Positions 8,050 through 20,300 of a DNA stretch of 64,000 nucleotides are shown here, one piece after another. A program made the position numbers and the translations under genes. The first letter of the stretch is position 1. Each line of letters begins with the position of its first letter. This stretch comes from Microbacterium galbinum (GTDB lineage: Bacteria; Actinomycetota; Actinomycetes; Actinomycetales; Microbacteriaceae): the NCBI RefSeq assembly GCF_023091225.1, contig NZ_JAHWXM010000001.1:2108001-2172000 (forward strand), given 5' to 3'. A model generated the notes under the pieces. It was not told the DNA's origin. It made no database searches and was given only the letters and a program-made list of their open reading frames with translations.

Positions 8050-10203
8050 TCAGGCCACCTTCCAGACCGTCTCGGTCGTGCCGCGGGCCTCGACGGTGCC
8101 CGCTTCGGTGAACGAGAAGATCTCGCGGGTGCGGTCGTAGACGGTCTGGCTCACGTAGACGCCCGGTTCGCCCGTGACCGATCGCACCCGGTAGGCGAGG
8201 TTCACGGCATCTCCCCACAGGTCGTAGGCGAGGCTCGTGCGGGCGACGAGCCCGCTCGTGACCGTGCCGGTATCGACACCAGCGCGCAGGCCGATCGACG
8301 ACCCGTTCTGCGCGTTGAAGCGCTCGATCACCCCGAGCAGGTTCTTCGCGAACTCGACGCTGCGGCGCACGTTGTCGACGCGCGGCACGATCAATCCCGA
8401 CGAGGCGAGGTACCCGCCGCGCAGGGTGCGCACCTTCTCGACCCCGGCCTTCTCGGCGGCCTCGTCGAAACCGCGCATGAGGGTGTTGAGGTGGCCGATC
8501 TCCTGCTCGGCCGAGAGCCCGCGCGCGTAGTCGTCGAAGCCGACGAGCTCGGCGAACACGACCGACACGTTCTCGTGCGCCTCCGAGATCGTCTCGTCGC
8601 CCTGTTTGTACTTCGCGGCGACGCTCTCGGGCATGAGCGTGAGCAGCAGCTTCTCGTTCTCGGCCTGCTGCTCATCGATGAGCTCCTGTTTGATGCGCAG
8701 GCTCGACGCCATGTCGTTGAACGCACTGCCCAGGTCGCCGAACTCGTCGCGCGCGCCCTGCGGCACCTGCACGTCGAGATCGCCCTCGGCGACCCGGTGC
8801 ACCGCGCCGACGAGGCGGTGGATGGGTCGGGTGAAGACCTGGGCGAGCAACAGCGACAGCAGCGAGACGCCGAGCAGGATGCCGAGGAGCGACAGCAGCA
8901 CGATGCGGGTGAAGTCGGCCACGGGGGCGAACGCCTCCGACGAGTCGATCCGGGCGATGATGACCCAGTCGAGTCCATCGACCTCCAGCGGGGCGTACGC
9001 GGTGACGCTGTCGATGCCGAGGTACCCGGGGCCCGTCGTGGTGCCGGTCCTGCCCGCCTGCGCCTCCGCCACCGCCCGCGTGTTGATCGGCTGGAGGAGC
9101 ACCGTTCCCTGCACCTCGACGATGCGCTTCGCAACGCTCGGTGGGGTGCCGCCGTCGATCGCGAGCTGCTCGTAGTTCTCGGGGTCTTCGATGAGGCGCC
9201 GCGAGTCGCTGCGCATGAGGTCGTCGAGACCCACGAGGTACACCTCGCCCGTGTCGCCGAGACCCTGCTCCTTCCAGCCCTCCGACCCCGTCGTCAGGTC
9301 GTTGATCGTCTCCAACGACACCTGCAGGGCGAGGGCGCCGGTGATGCGGCTGTCGTTGCCGATGGGCGAGACCACCCACATCGTCGGCACGTTCAGCGAG
9401 GGGATCCAGCGTTCGAAGTCGGTGAGCACGACGGTGCTGACGGAGTTCGTGGCGATGGCATCCGCGTATGCCTGAGCGAGCATCGTGTCACGGTACGGAC
9501 CCGTGTTCAGGTTGCTGCCGAGCTCGACGCCCTTGTACGCCGAGAAGACGATGTCGCCGTCGAGGTTGAGCAGGAGCGCGTCCTCGTAGTCGGCCTGCTC
9601 TATGAGCCGTCCGAGGTAGTCACCGTAGCGCTCGGTCGCTGCGGAGTAGGACGATCCGTCCTCGGCATCATTGTCGTTGAGCAGGGTGTCGTAATCGGCG
9701 TCGAAGTCGAGGTTCTGCGTGGTGAAGCGCGTCTGCAGGAACTGCCCGGCGTTCGACTCGGGGATGAAGGCGCTGTCACCGTACTGCTCGCCGGCACGCC
9801 CCTCCAGCGCGGGAATGAAGGTGTCGGAGTAGTAGGACTCGAGCTGCGCGCGCTCGTCGGCGGTGACCTCGCGCTGCTCCAGCTCCTCGTACCCCGCGTT
9901 CACGGTGGTCGAGAGCGTCTGCGCACTGAGGTTGCGCGACTGCAGCGAGGCATCCTTCTTGACGGCCTCGATCGCGTCGGTGACCTCGGCCGCGCGCATC
10001 GAGCGGATGGTGATGAGCTGATCGACCGCCGCGTCGTGCAGCGACTGGCGTCCGTTGATGAACCCCACGGCACCGACGATGACCGACGAGACGAGGCTCA
10101 CCGCCAGGAGCATGATGAGCAGTTTCGACTGGATGCTGAGCCCGGGGCGCAGGCGCCGCAGTCGCCGTTCCGTCTTCTCCCCGACCGTGCCCTGCTCGCT
10201 CAT
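8050..10203 (-). CDS. Receptor-type class III adenylate/guanylate cyclase-like protein, catalytic residues degenerate
   Basis: A 717-residue membrane protein: a TM near residue 29-48, a large extracytoplasmic region resembling dCache sensors (about 50-420), a second TM (near 430-455), a HAMP linker (TRPIHRLVGAVHRVAEGDLD, acidic DEFGDLGSAFN) and a class III cyclase domain from about 540. Catalytic motifs are damaged. The first metal Asp of the FADIxGF motif is Glu552 in FAELVGF. The second metal Asp, expected in KTIGDAYM, is Gly596 in RTLRGGYL, and the purine-selecting Lys is Arg592. Asp661 (YDLWG), Asn668 and Arg672 (VNLAYR) remain. I checked these codons on the DNA. It may be inactive as a cyclase and act as a nucleotide or stress sensor for the adjacent channel (inference). 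Confidence 0.88.
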   Translation of the reverse strand: MSEQGTVGEKTERRLRRLRPGLSIQSKLLIMLLAVSLVSSVIVGAVGFINGRQSLHDAAVDQLITIRSMRAAEVTDAIEAVKKDASLQSRNLSAQTLSTTVNAGYEELEQREVTADERAQLESYYSDTFIPALEGRAGEQYGDSAFIPESNAGQFLQTRFTTQNLDFDADYDTLLNDNDAEDGSSYSAATERYGDYLGRLIEQADYEDALLLNLDGDIVFSAYKGVELGSNLNTGPYRDTMLAQAYADAIATNSVSTVVLTDFERWIPSLNVPTMWVVSPIGNDSRITGALALQVSLETINDLTTGSEGWKEQGLGDTGEVYLVGLDDLMRSDSRRLIEDPENYEQLAIDGGTPPSVAKRIVEVQGTVLLQPINTRAVAEAQAGRTGTTTGPGYLGIDSVTAYAPLEVDGLDWVIIARIDSSEAFAPVADFTRIVLLSLLGILLGVSLLSLLLAQVFTRPIHRLVGAVHRVAEGDLDVQVPQGARDEFGDLGSAFNDMASSLRIKQELIDEQQAENEKLLLTLMPESVAAKYKQGDETISEAHENVSVVFAELVGFDDYARGLSAEQEIGHLNTLMRGFDEAAEKAGVEKVRTLRGGYLASSGLIVPRVDNVRRSVEFAKNLLGVIERFNAQNGSSIGLRAGVDTGTVTSGLVARTSLAYDLWGDAVNLAYRVRSVTGEPGVYVSQTVYDRTREIFSFTEAGTVEARGTTETVWKVA

Positions 10204-10248
10204 CCGCGTCCTCCGTCGTCATCCGTGAGCGCGTCCCCACTCGGAGGT

Positions 10249-10260
10249 TATCGATATACC
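10249..10260. promoter_or_regulatory. 12-bp element shared with 5695-5706
   Basis: TATCGATATACC, identical to the site before Pr6Pr paralogue 1. It lies in the divergent region between the cyclase-like gene (start 10203) and Pr6Pr paralogue 2 (start 10331), so it could control both. Confidence 0.5.
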
Positions 10261-10330
10261 AACTCCATGCAAATGGTTTTTTCGCCTGATGTCATCGGTC
10301 TTCTACCGATACATTGGCGGCGGAGGCATG

Positions 10331-11020
10331 ATGACGACTTGGTGGCCCTACCTGCGGATCGCCGCAGCCCTTCTCGGAGCGGCGGCGCTCGTGCGGCAGA
10401 TCACGGTGTCGATCACGAACGCGCATTCGTCGACCACCGAGTGGGGTTCGCACGTGCCGACCGTCGTGGCGAACTTCTTCAGCTTCTTCACCGTGCTGTC
10501 GAACATCGGCGCCGTGGTCTCCCTGACGATCGCCGCGATCTGGATGATCCGCACGCGCCGCGACGACACCCCCGAACCCCGCTGGTTGGCCACGCTGCTC
10601 GTCTGCACCAGCACCTACATGATCGTCACGGGCATCGTCTACAACCTGCTCCTCCGGTACATCAACCTCGACGGGGTCTCGGAGGTGTGGACCAACGAGA
10701 CGCTGCACGTGATCGTGCCGCTCGTCATGCTCCTCGATGTGCTCTTCGCGCCCCGTCGGCGCGCACTGCCGTGGAGCGCGGCCCTCATCGCCGTGATCTT
10801 CCCGCTGGTATGGACCGTCTACACGATGGTGCGCGCGAACTTCATCACGGGCCCGATCACCGGGAACCCGTGGTGGTACCCCTATCCGTTCCTCGACCCG
10901 CACGGCCCCGGCGGATGGGGCTCGGTCGTCGTCTACATCATCGGGATCGCGATCGGCATCATCGCCGTCGCCGCCGGTGTGGTCTGGGTGGGTCGTCGCC
11001 GAGGCATCCGCGTTCCCTGA
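10331..11020 (+). CDS. Pr6Pr family membrane protein, paralogue 2
   Basis: A 229-residue six-segment membrane protein, closely similar to the product at 5896 along its full length (NFFSFFTVLS, TGIVYNLLLR, DVLFAPRRRALPW, WYPYPFLDP). Three possible Met starts exist; I choose ATG 10331 because GGAGG at 10322-10326 is 4 nt upstream and the start then aligns exactly with paralogue 1 (MTTWWPYLRI against MKTVWPFVRI). It is divergent from the cyclase-like gene and shares the TATCGATATACC element. Function unknown; the position suggests a link to the cyclase/channel module. Confidence 0.9.
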   Translation: MTTWWPYLRIAAALLGAAALVRQITVSITNAHSSTTEWGSHVPTVVANFFSFFTVLSNIGAVVSLTIAAIWMIRTRRDDTPEPRWLATLLVCTSTYMIVTGIVYNLLLRYINLDGVSEVWTNETLHVIVPLVMLLDVLFAPRRRALPWSAALIAVIFPLVWTVYTMVRANFITGPITGNPWWYPYPFLDPHGPGGWGSVVVYIIGIAIGIIAVAAGVVWVGRRRGIRVP

Positions 11021-11036
11021 TCCGACGGGGCGCTCG

Positions 11037-11062
11037 GCCGATGGGGACTCCTCCCCATCGGC
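11037..11062 (+). terminator. Hairpin after Pr6Pr paralogue 2
   Basis: A perfect 11-bp stem (GCCGATGGGGA and its complement) with a 4-nt loop starts 17 nt after the stop codon and can extend by CTCG/CGAG. There is no T-tract, so it may be an intrinsic terminator of the GC-rich type or an mRNA end stabiliser. Confidence 0.55.
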
Positions 11063-11090
11063 TCCGAGCCGGCGCGTCGGTGGATGCGGT

Positions 11091-11096
11091 TACCCT
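11091..11096 (+). promoter_or_regulatory. Putative -10 of the MoxR operon
   Basis: TACCCT lies 50 nt before the MoxR start, after the hairpin that ends the previous gene. It is the only good TANNNT in the spacer. The gene itself has a GAGGAG ribosome-binding site 7 nt before the ATG. Confidence 0.35.
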
Positions 11097-11146
11097 GGTG
11101 CGGGGGAAGGACGCGATGTTTCCCCGCGTGATCGAGGAGACTGCAG

Positions 11147-12358
<1,212 letters not shown>

Positions 12359-12406
12359 CCCGGTCGCCGAGCCCGGAACCGTCGCCCCGCACCGGAACAG
12401 AAGCCC

Positions 12407-13315
12407 ATGCCCAGTCTGATCACGCAGGTGAAGAGCAAGCTCTTCCTGCACTCGTCGCGCAAGTCGATGCACGCGCTCGACGGTGCGCACGCGTCGCTGC
12501 TGCGCGGGCGCAGCCTGGACTTCGAAGACCTGCGCAAGTACGAATACGGCGACCAGGTGCGCGACATCGACTGGCGCGCGACGGCCCGCCTGGGCACGCC
12601 GCTGGTGAAGCGATCGCGGGCGATGCGCATGCAGACGGTGCTGTTCGTCGTCGACACCGGGCGCTCGATGACGGCCCTCGCGGCCGACGAACGCCCGAAG
12701 AAGGACCTCGCGATCATGGCGGCCGGTGCTCTCGGCATCCTGACCCTGCGTCACGGCGACGACTTCACCACGGTGTACGGCGATGCCTCGCGCGCGCGTC
12801 GCCTGCCCCCCGGTCGCAGCGAGGGCGCGCTCGAGCACGCACTGCGCACGATCAGCCGGGCGACGGACGAGAGCACGGTTCCCAACGACCGCGACGGCCT
12901 GCTCTCGTACGTCACCCGCACGGTGTCGCGGCGCATGATCGTCGCCGTCATCACCGACGAGGCGCCCATCACGAGCGAGACCGAGCGGATGCTGCGCCGG
13001 CTGCGCGTGCAGCACGACGTGCTGTGGCTCACCCTCCGCGACGCGGATCCGGTGCTCGATCACGCGACCGGGCGTATCCGCAGCGACGTCGACAGCAGCT
13101 GGGACGTGCCGGACTTCGTGCAGGGCGATGCGGCGATCGTGCGCCAGCTCACCGCGCAGGCGCAGGCCGAGGAGGCGCACCTCGCCGAGACCCTGAAGCG
13201 CCTCGAGATCGGCCACGCCGTGCTCGAGGGTCAGGAGTCGGCCGTCCCCCAGCTGCTGCGCCTGCTCCACGGGGCGCTCAGCCGATCCGGCGGGAGGTCG
13301 AATGCCCGGGTCTGA
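12407..13315 (+). CDS. DUF58 domain-containing protein
   Basis: A 302-residue protein with the DUF58 hallmark in RSLDFEDLRKYEYGDQVRDI followed by DWRATARLGTPLVKR, then a degenerate VWA-like fold (LFVVDTGRSMTAL). It is the usual partner encoded directly after MoxR ATPases. It starts 48 nt after the MoxR stop and its 3' end overlaps the next gene by 14 bp, so translation is likely coupled. Biochemical activity unknown. Confidence 0.92.
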   Translation: MPSLITQVKSKLFLHSSRKSMHALDGAHASLLRGRSLDFEDLRKYEYGDQVRDIDWRATARLGTPLVKRSRAMRMQTVLFVVDTGRSMTALAADERPKKDLAIMAAGALGILTLRHGDDFTTVYGDASRARRLPPGRSEGALEHALRTISRATDESTVPNDRDGLLSYVTRTVSRRMIVAVITDEAPITSETERMLRRLRVQHDVLWLTLRDADPVLDHATGRIRSDVDSSWDVPDFVQGDAAIVRQLTAQAQAEEAHLAETLKRLEIGHAVLEGQESAVPQLLRLLHGALSRSGGRSNARV

Positions 13316-13790
13316 TGAGCTCTACCCGCCGGCGCAGTACGGCTGGGGCTGGGTGCTGCTCGCGTTCGGCATCCTCGCCATGCTGATCGTGGGCGCGTGG
13401 CTCGTGATCGCCCTCACGAAGCAGCGCCGCCCCGCCGACCGTCTCGGCATCGAGCAGCCGCAGCTGCTCACGGGCGACGTGCTCAGCCAGTTGCGCGTGG
13501 AGTACCTCGACCGCGTGCAGCAGATCGAGACCGACTACCGCGAGAAGCGGCTCTCGCCCCGCAACGCCAACCTCGAGCTGAGCCGCGTGGTGCGCACCTT
13601 CGTCAACGAGTACAGCGGCCTCGAGGCCCCGGTGCTCGCCCTCGACGACCTCGTCTCCCGTGGAGTGCACCCCGCCCTGATCGACGCGATGCGCCGGCAC
13701 TACTATCCGAGCATCTTCCGCCAGGGCCCGCCGATCGATCCTCTCGCCGGCGCCGAGGCGGCGCGGACGGTGGTGCGCTCATGGCACTAG
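13302..13790 (+). CDS. Small membrane protein of the MoxR/VWA operon
   Basis: A 162-residue protein with one clear TM (WGWVLLAFGILAMLIVGAWL, about 16-35) and a cytoplasmic helical tail that includes EYLDRVQQIETDYREKRLSP. It occupies the slot where Bat-type operons carry a small membrane component (DUF4381-like position), but I cannot confirm a named family. It overlaps DUF58 by 14 bp and the following VWA gene by 10 bp, so all three are translationally coupled. Confidence 0.8.
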   Translation: MPGSDELYPPAQYGWGWVLLAFGILAMLIVGAWLVIALTKQRRPADRLGIEQPQLLTGDVLSQLRVEYLDRVQQIETDYREKRLSPRNANLELSRVVRTFVNEYSGLEAPVLALDDLVSRGVHPALIDAMRRHYYPSIFRQGPPIDPLAGAEAARTVVRSWH

Positions 13791-14767
13791 CGAACGGCTG
13801 GCTCATCATCGTCGCGGCCGCGGTCGTGATCGCCGCCCTCGGCATCGGTCTCGCGCTCGGACTGCGCAGCCGCGGGCAGTCCACGGGAACCGACCGCGCA
13901 CGCATCGCCCGCGCGGAGCGTCTGCGCGCGCTGCCCGCGTTCCGCGAAGCGCTCTCCCGACGGATCATCGCCCTGAGCGGCATCCTGCTCCTGGGCGCGC
14001 TCACGGTCATCACGGCCGGTGTCGTGGCCGCCCGGCCGATGTCCTCCCAGACGATCCAGCCCGTCAACACGAGCCGCGACATCATGCTCTGCCTCGACGT
14101 CTCGGGATCGATGTCGGAGGTCGACGTCGAGGTGCTGACGGTGTTCGAAGAGCTGCTCGACGGCTTCGAGGGCGAGCGCATCGGGCTGACGATCTTCAAC
14201 AGCTCGCCGGTGCAGATCTTCCCGCTCACCGACGACTACGACTTCATCCGCACGCACCTCGAGAGCATGCGCGAGAGCTTCGACTACGTCGATCAGATCC
14301 CCGAGCACTGGGTCGGCACGCTCAACGGCAACGGCGCCTCGCTGATCGGTGACGGGCTCGCCGCCTGCGCGATGGGCTTCGACCACCCCGACGACGAGCG
14401 TTCGCGCTCGGTGATCTTCGCGACCGACAACGAGATCAACGGCGCGTCGATCGTGACGCTCGAAGAGGCCGCGAACTACGCCGCGTCGAACGGCGTGCGC
14501 GTGTTCGCGCTGAACCCCGTCGAGGGCAAGGACGCGGATGTGAGCGCCGAACTCGCCGCGGCGGCCGAAGCGACGGGCGGTCAGGCCTACGGACTGCGCG
14601 ACACGACCACGGTCGGTGACATCGTCGAGCAGGTGCGCGAGCAGGATGCGACCGAGCTCCGCGGCGAGGCGCAGGTGGTGTGGACCGACGCCCCCGATCT
14701 GTGGATCGTGGTCGTCTCGATCGCGCTGCTGTCGTTCGTGGTGCTGCTGTGGAGGGTGCGACTGTGA
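13781..14767 (+). CDS. VWA domain-containing membrane protein 1
   Basis: A 328-residue protein: N-terminal TM (IIVAAAVVIAALGIGLALGL), a second TM near 65-85, a von Willebrand A domain with intact MIDAS DVSGS (LCLDVSGSMSEVDVEV), and a C-terminal TM (IVVVSIALLSFVVLLWRVRL). This is the BatA layout, where the VWA domain faces out of the membrane. The ATG at 13781 overlaps the end of the upstream gene; longer upstream frames are out of register with real coding. It ends in a GTGA overlap with the next gene. Confidence 0.9.
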   Translation: MALANGWLIIVAAAVVIAALGIGLALGLRSRGQSTGTDRARIARAERLRALPAFREALSRRIIALSGILLLGALTVITAGVVAARPMSSQTIQPVNTSRDIMLCLDVSGSMSEVDVEVLTVFEELLDGFEGERIGLTIFNSSPVQIFPLTDDYDFIRTHLESMRESFDYVDQIPEHWVGTLNGNGASLIGDGLAACAMGFDHPDDERSRSVIFATDNEINGASIVTLEEAANYAASNGVRVFALNPVEGKDADVSAELAAAAEATGGQAYGLRDTTTVGDIVEQVREQDATELRGEAQVVWTDAPDLWIVVVSIALLSFVVLLWRVRL

Positions 14768-15789
14768 TCTTCCAACCCGCCATCAACGTCTTCCTGCTCC
14801 TGCTGCTGTTCGCCCCGATCGCCGCGCTCGTGGTGTGGGTGCTCGTGCGCGCGCCGAAGGACGCGGGGCGCTCGACCGCCCAGACGCGCAACCACCGTCT
14901 GCTCTGGGCGCTGCGGTTGGCCGCGGTGCTCGCCTGCTTCGTCATGCTGCTGCGCCCCGGCATCCCCGGCGGCGCCACGCAGACCCTCGCGACCGACACC
15001 GACATCGTGCTGGTGGTCGACACGACCGCGAGCATCGTCGCCGAGGACTGGGCCGACGGCGAGCCGCGCCTCGACGGCGTGCGCGCCGACATGCGCACGA
15101 TCATCGCCGAGTACCCGGGCGCGCGCTTCGCGCTGCTCACCTTCGACGCCGCCGCCGAACTGCGGATGCCGTTGACCACCGACACCACGGCGCTGGTCGG
15201 GTCTCTCGACGTGCTGCGCCCCGAGGTCACGAGCCAGTCGCGCGGAAGCTCGATCGGCATCGCCGCGACCCTGCTCGGGCAGACGCTCGCGTCGGCGGCC
15301 GAGTCGTCGCCCGACCGCTCGCGCATGGTGTTCTACTTCGGCGACGGCGAGCAGACCGTGTCGTCGGACCCCGAGTCGTTCGCCGCGAGCGCGCCCTACA
15401 TCGACGCCGGCGCGGTGTTCGGGTACGGCACCGCCGAGGGCGGGCCCATGCGCATCACCAGCGGCGGCGTCGACGGAAAGGATGCCGGGTACATCCAGTA
15501 CCAGGGCTCCGATGCGCTGTCGGTCGTCGATGAGCAGAACCTGCAGGCGCTGGCCGCCGAACTCGGCGTCGAGTACGAGCACCGCACAGCCGACACCGAG
15601 CCGAAGCTGCCCGAGGCGCCGACGACCACCACGAACTACGCCGAATCGGGCGAGGTCGGCAACGTGACCGAGCTCTACTGGATCGCGGCGCTCGTGCTCA
15701 TCGTGCTGCTCGGGATCGAACTGGCGCGCGCGGCCATGCTGATCGCCCGCCTGCGCGGCTTGCGCACCCCGAAGGGAGGCACGGCATGA
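14764..15789 (+). CDS. VWA domain-containing membrane protein 2
   Basis: A 341-residue protein starting at GTG 14764, which overlaps the preceding stop as GTGA. Two N-terminal TMs (VFLLLLLFAPIAALVVWVLV and LAAVLACFVMLL), a VWA domain whose MIDAS reads DTTAS rather than DxSxS, and a C-terminal TM (LYWIAALVLIVLLGIELARA). Thr can still ligate metal, so binding may be retained. It pairs with the preceding VWA protein as BatA and BatB do in other phyla (established family context); function in actinobacteria is unproven. Confidence 0.88.
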   Translation: MIFQPAINVFLLLLLFAPIAALVVWVLVRAPKDAGRSTAQTRNHRLLWALRLAAVLACFVMLLRPGIPGGATQTLATDTDIVLVVDTTASIVAEDWADGEPRLDGVRADMRTIIAEYPGARFALLTFDAAAELRMPLTTDTTALVGSLDVLRPEVTSQSRGSSIGIAATLLGQTLASAAESSPDRSRMVFYFGDGEQTVSSDPESFAASAPYIDAGAVFGYGTAEGGPMRITSGGVDGKDAGYIQYQGSDALSVVDEQNLQALAAELGVEYEHRTADTEPKLPEAPTTTTNYAESGEVGNVTELYWIAALVLIVLLGIELARAAMLIARLRGLRTPKGGTA

Positions 15790-16565
15790 CCGACGCTCCG
15801 TCCGCCACCGCGACCGACCCGCAGGCCGCGGCCGCGCAACTGCTCGCCTCGAACCGTCGGCGCCGCAGCATCCGTCGATGGATCGCGATCGGTTCGCTGC
15901 CCCTCGTGCTGGTGTCGCTGTTCTTCGTGGGCAAGATCCTCAGCATGTACGCGTTCGCGCACCAGGCGATCAGCGCCTATGTCGTCGACGACTACGCGGG
16001 CTCCGAGGCGGCGGCCGAGGGCCAGGAGTTCCTCAACTTCTTCGAGCCGTACAAGGCCCCCTTCAACGTCGGCACCGCGCTCGCGGGCGCCGAGGAACTG
16101 CCCGAGGCACGCACGAAGCTCGAAGAGGCCCTCGACCTGGCGACGGGCCTGGAGGTCTGCGCCGTGCGCGTCAACCTCTCGCTCGTGATCGAGCGGATGG
16201 GCGATGCGGCCCGCGAGGGCGGCGACGGCGCCGGTGCGGCCCAGCTGTACGCCGAGGCGCTGACGATCGTCGTCGAGACGCCCGAGGAGTGCAACAGCGA
16301 AGAGGCCGAGAACCAGTCGTCCGATCCGGATCGCGACATGGGCGAGAGCCTCGACGACTCCGAGGAGCGCCTGAAGGAGAAGCAGCAGCAGGAGCAGGAG
16401 CAGCAGCCCGACCCGCAGGAGGGCGAGGAGCAGCAGGAGCAGCCGCAGCAGCCCGACGAGCAGAAGCTCGACGACCTCAAGGACAAGCTCGACCAGGGCA
16501 CGCAGGAGCGCGACCAGCAGCAGGGCGGCGACGAGCCCGGCTCGGGAACGGACAGGCCATGGTGA
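15786..16565 (+). CDS. TPR-like membrane protein with Gln/Glu-rich tail
   Basis: A 259-residue protein overlapping the previous stop by ATGA. One TM (IAIGSLPLVLVSLFFVGKIL), then a helical region that looks like a TPR pair (GTALAGAEELPEARTKLEEA, AALYAEAL-type repeat), then an extremely Q/E/D-rich C-terminus from about residue 185 (KEKQQQEQEQQPDPQEGEEQ). This matches the BatC/BatE position of TPR proteins in Bat operons. The tail is probably disordered or coiled coil. Confidence 0.82.
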   Translation: MTDAPSATATDPQAAAAQLLASNRRRRSIRRWIAIGSLPLVLVSLFFVGKILSMYAFAHQAISAYVVDDYAGSEAAAEGQEFLNFFEPYKAPFNVGTALAGAEELPEARTKLEEALDLATGLEVCAVRVNLSLVIERMGDAAREGGDGAGAAQLYAEALTIVVETPEECNSEEAENQSSDPDRDMGESLDDSEERLKEKQQQEQEQQPDPQEGEEQQEQPQQPDEQKLDDLKDKLDQGTQERDQQQGGDEPGSGTDRPW

Positions 16566-17668
16566 TGGATCACGAGAGCCAGCGCGCCCGCTACCTCGCG
16601 GGCGCCGAAGGTGCGCCACCCGTTCCGCCGCCCGGCGGCTACCGCGGTGCGCGCCGCGGCACCGGACCGCAGGAGGCACCGGCGTTCCCGACGTTCGTGT
16701 CGGTGGCCGACGGCGACGACGAGCGCCGGTCGGCGAACGCGATCGGATGGATCGCCCTGCTCGCCAGCATCCTGTTCGCCATCGTGCTGCTGGGCACGAT
16801 GCTCGCCGGCGGCACCGACCTGCTCTACGGCGTCACGATGCTCGCCCTGCAGCTCGTGCTCGTCGCGGTCATCATCGCGGCGATCGCCACGAAGCGGGGG
16901 CGGATGCTCGGCGCGATCGCCCTCGTCATCGCGGTGCTGTTCAACGTCGCCACCGTCGGCGGGCTCAGCGCCCTGCAATCGTCGGCCAGCGGCAACTACG
17001 ACGGATCGAAGTCCGACGAGCAGAAGCACGCCGAGGCCTACCCCGGCATCAAGGGCACCGACAACCAGGACGTGCTGAACCAGCAGTCGCTCGAGGAGGT
17101 GCGCGCCGAGGCCGACAGCCTCTTCGCCGACGTGCGCCAGCGCCTCAGCGACGAGTTCGGCTACACCTGGACGCAGTTCACCGACGAAGACCTGCGGCCC
17201 GAGCGCAACGGCTACGGCGGGGAGTCGATGCTCTACGAGTACGGTTCGTCGGGCTGGGCGACCATCGAACCGGTCCAGGACTACGCGCGCAAACAGCAGG
17301 TCATGTCCGTGATCGATCAGGTCGTGCAGGAGCACGGCATGTACGGTCTGTACGCCTTCAACGACCCGACCGGATCGGGCATCGACCCGACGATGATCGA
17401 GAAGCTCTACGGCAGCGACGACCCGCGCACCCAGCACACGTGGGAGTCGTACACCGAGAACTACCCCGATCCGCTGCGCTTCTATGCGACGATCTACGAC
17501 CTGTCGAACGACACGGACGGCGGATTCAGAACCGAGCGCGAGGCGCAGAACGCGCGCACCGGCGAGCCGGTCGAGGGACTGCAGCTGTTCGTGATCGCGA
17601 GCGCCGTGCTCAGTGACGACGACCGCGACGAGTTCGAGAAGAAGATCCAGGAGTACCCCGGGTTCTGA
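16559..17668 (+). CDS. Uncharacterised membrane protein, last gene of the MoxR operon
   Basis: A 369-residue protein not assigned to a family. The start is ambiguous among ATG 16559, GTG 16562 and ATG 16565; the last overlaps the previous stop as TGATG. It has a Pro-rich N-terminus, three hydrophobic segments (IGWIALLASILFAIVLLGTM, VTMLALQLVLVAVIIAAIAT, LGAIALVIAVLFNVATVGGL) and then a soluble domain of about 220 residues rich in charged and aromatic residues. The overlap suggests it is part of the same complex or pathway. A secreted or surface domain is likely by topology. Confidence 0.8.
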   Translation: MVMDHESQRARYLAGAEGAPPVPPPGGYRGARRGTGPQEAPAFPTFVSVADGDDERRSANAIGWIALLASILFAIVLLGTMLAGGTDLLYGVTMLALQLVLVAVIIAAIATKRGRMLGAIALVIAVLFNVATVGGLSALQSSASGNYDGSKSDEQKHAEAYPGIKGTDNQDVLNQQSLEEVRAEADSLFADVRQRLSDEFGYTWTQFTDEDLRPERNGYGGESMLYEYGSSGWATIEPVQDYARKQQVMSVIDQVVQEHGMYGLYAFNDPTGSGIDPTMIEKLYGSDDPRTQHTWESYTENYPDPLRFYATIYDLSNDTDGGFRTEREAQNARTGEPVEGLQLFVIASAVLSDDDRDEFEKKIQEYPGF

Positions 17669-17690
17669 GGCCCGGGGCCGCTGCCCCTCG

Positions 17691-20153
<2,463 letters not shown>

Positions 20154-20173
20154 CCCCTCGCGGGTTTCGATCA

Positions 20174-20205
20174 GGGGGCGGATGCTGCGGCATCCGCCCC
20201 CTTTT
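20174..20205 (+). terminator. Rho-independent terminator of argG
   Basis: A perfect 12-bp stem GGGGGCGGATGC / GCATCCGCCCCC with TGCG loop, followed by TTTT. It begins 20 nt after the argG stop. This is the clearest intrinsic terminator in the window. Confidence 0.9.
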
Positions 20206-20275
20206 CCGTGCGGTCTCGCGGAGTGCGTGACACGAGCGGATGCTGTGAGTCCGTCGAGTTATCTTGCACACAGCC

Positions 20276-20293
20276 GTGCACATTAAGTACACT
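20276..20293 (+). promoter_or_regulatory. Promoter and probable TetR autoregulatory operator
   Basis: GTGCACATTAAGTACAC (20276-20292) is an imperfect 17-bp palindrome. It overlaps TACACT (20288-20293), a -10 hexamer 7 nt before the tetR ATG. A TetR dimer bound here would block the leaderless promoter of its own operon. Confidence 0.55.
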
Positions 20294-20300
20294 CGAATCC

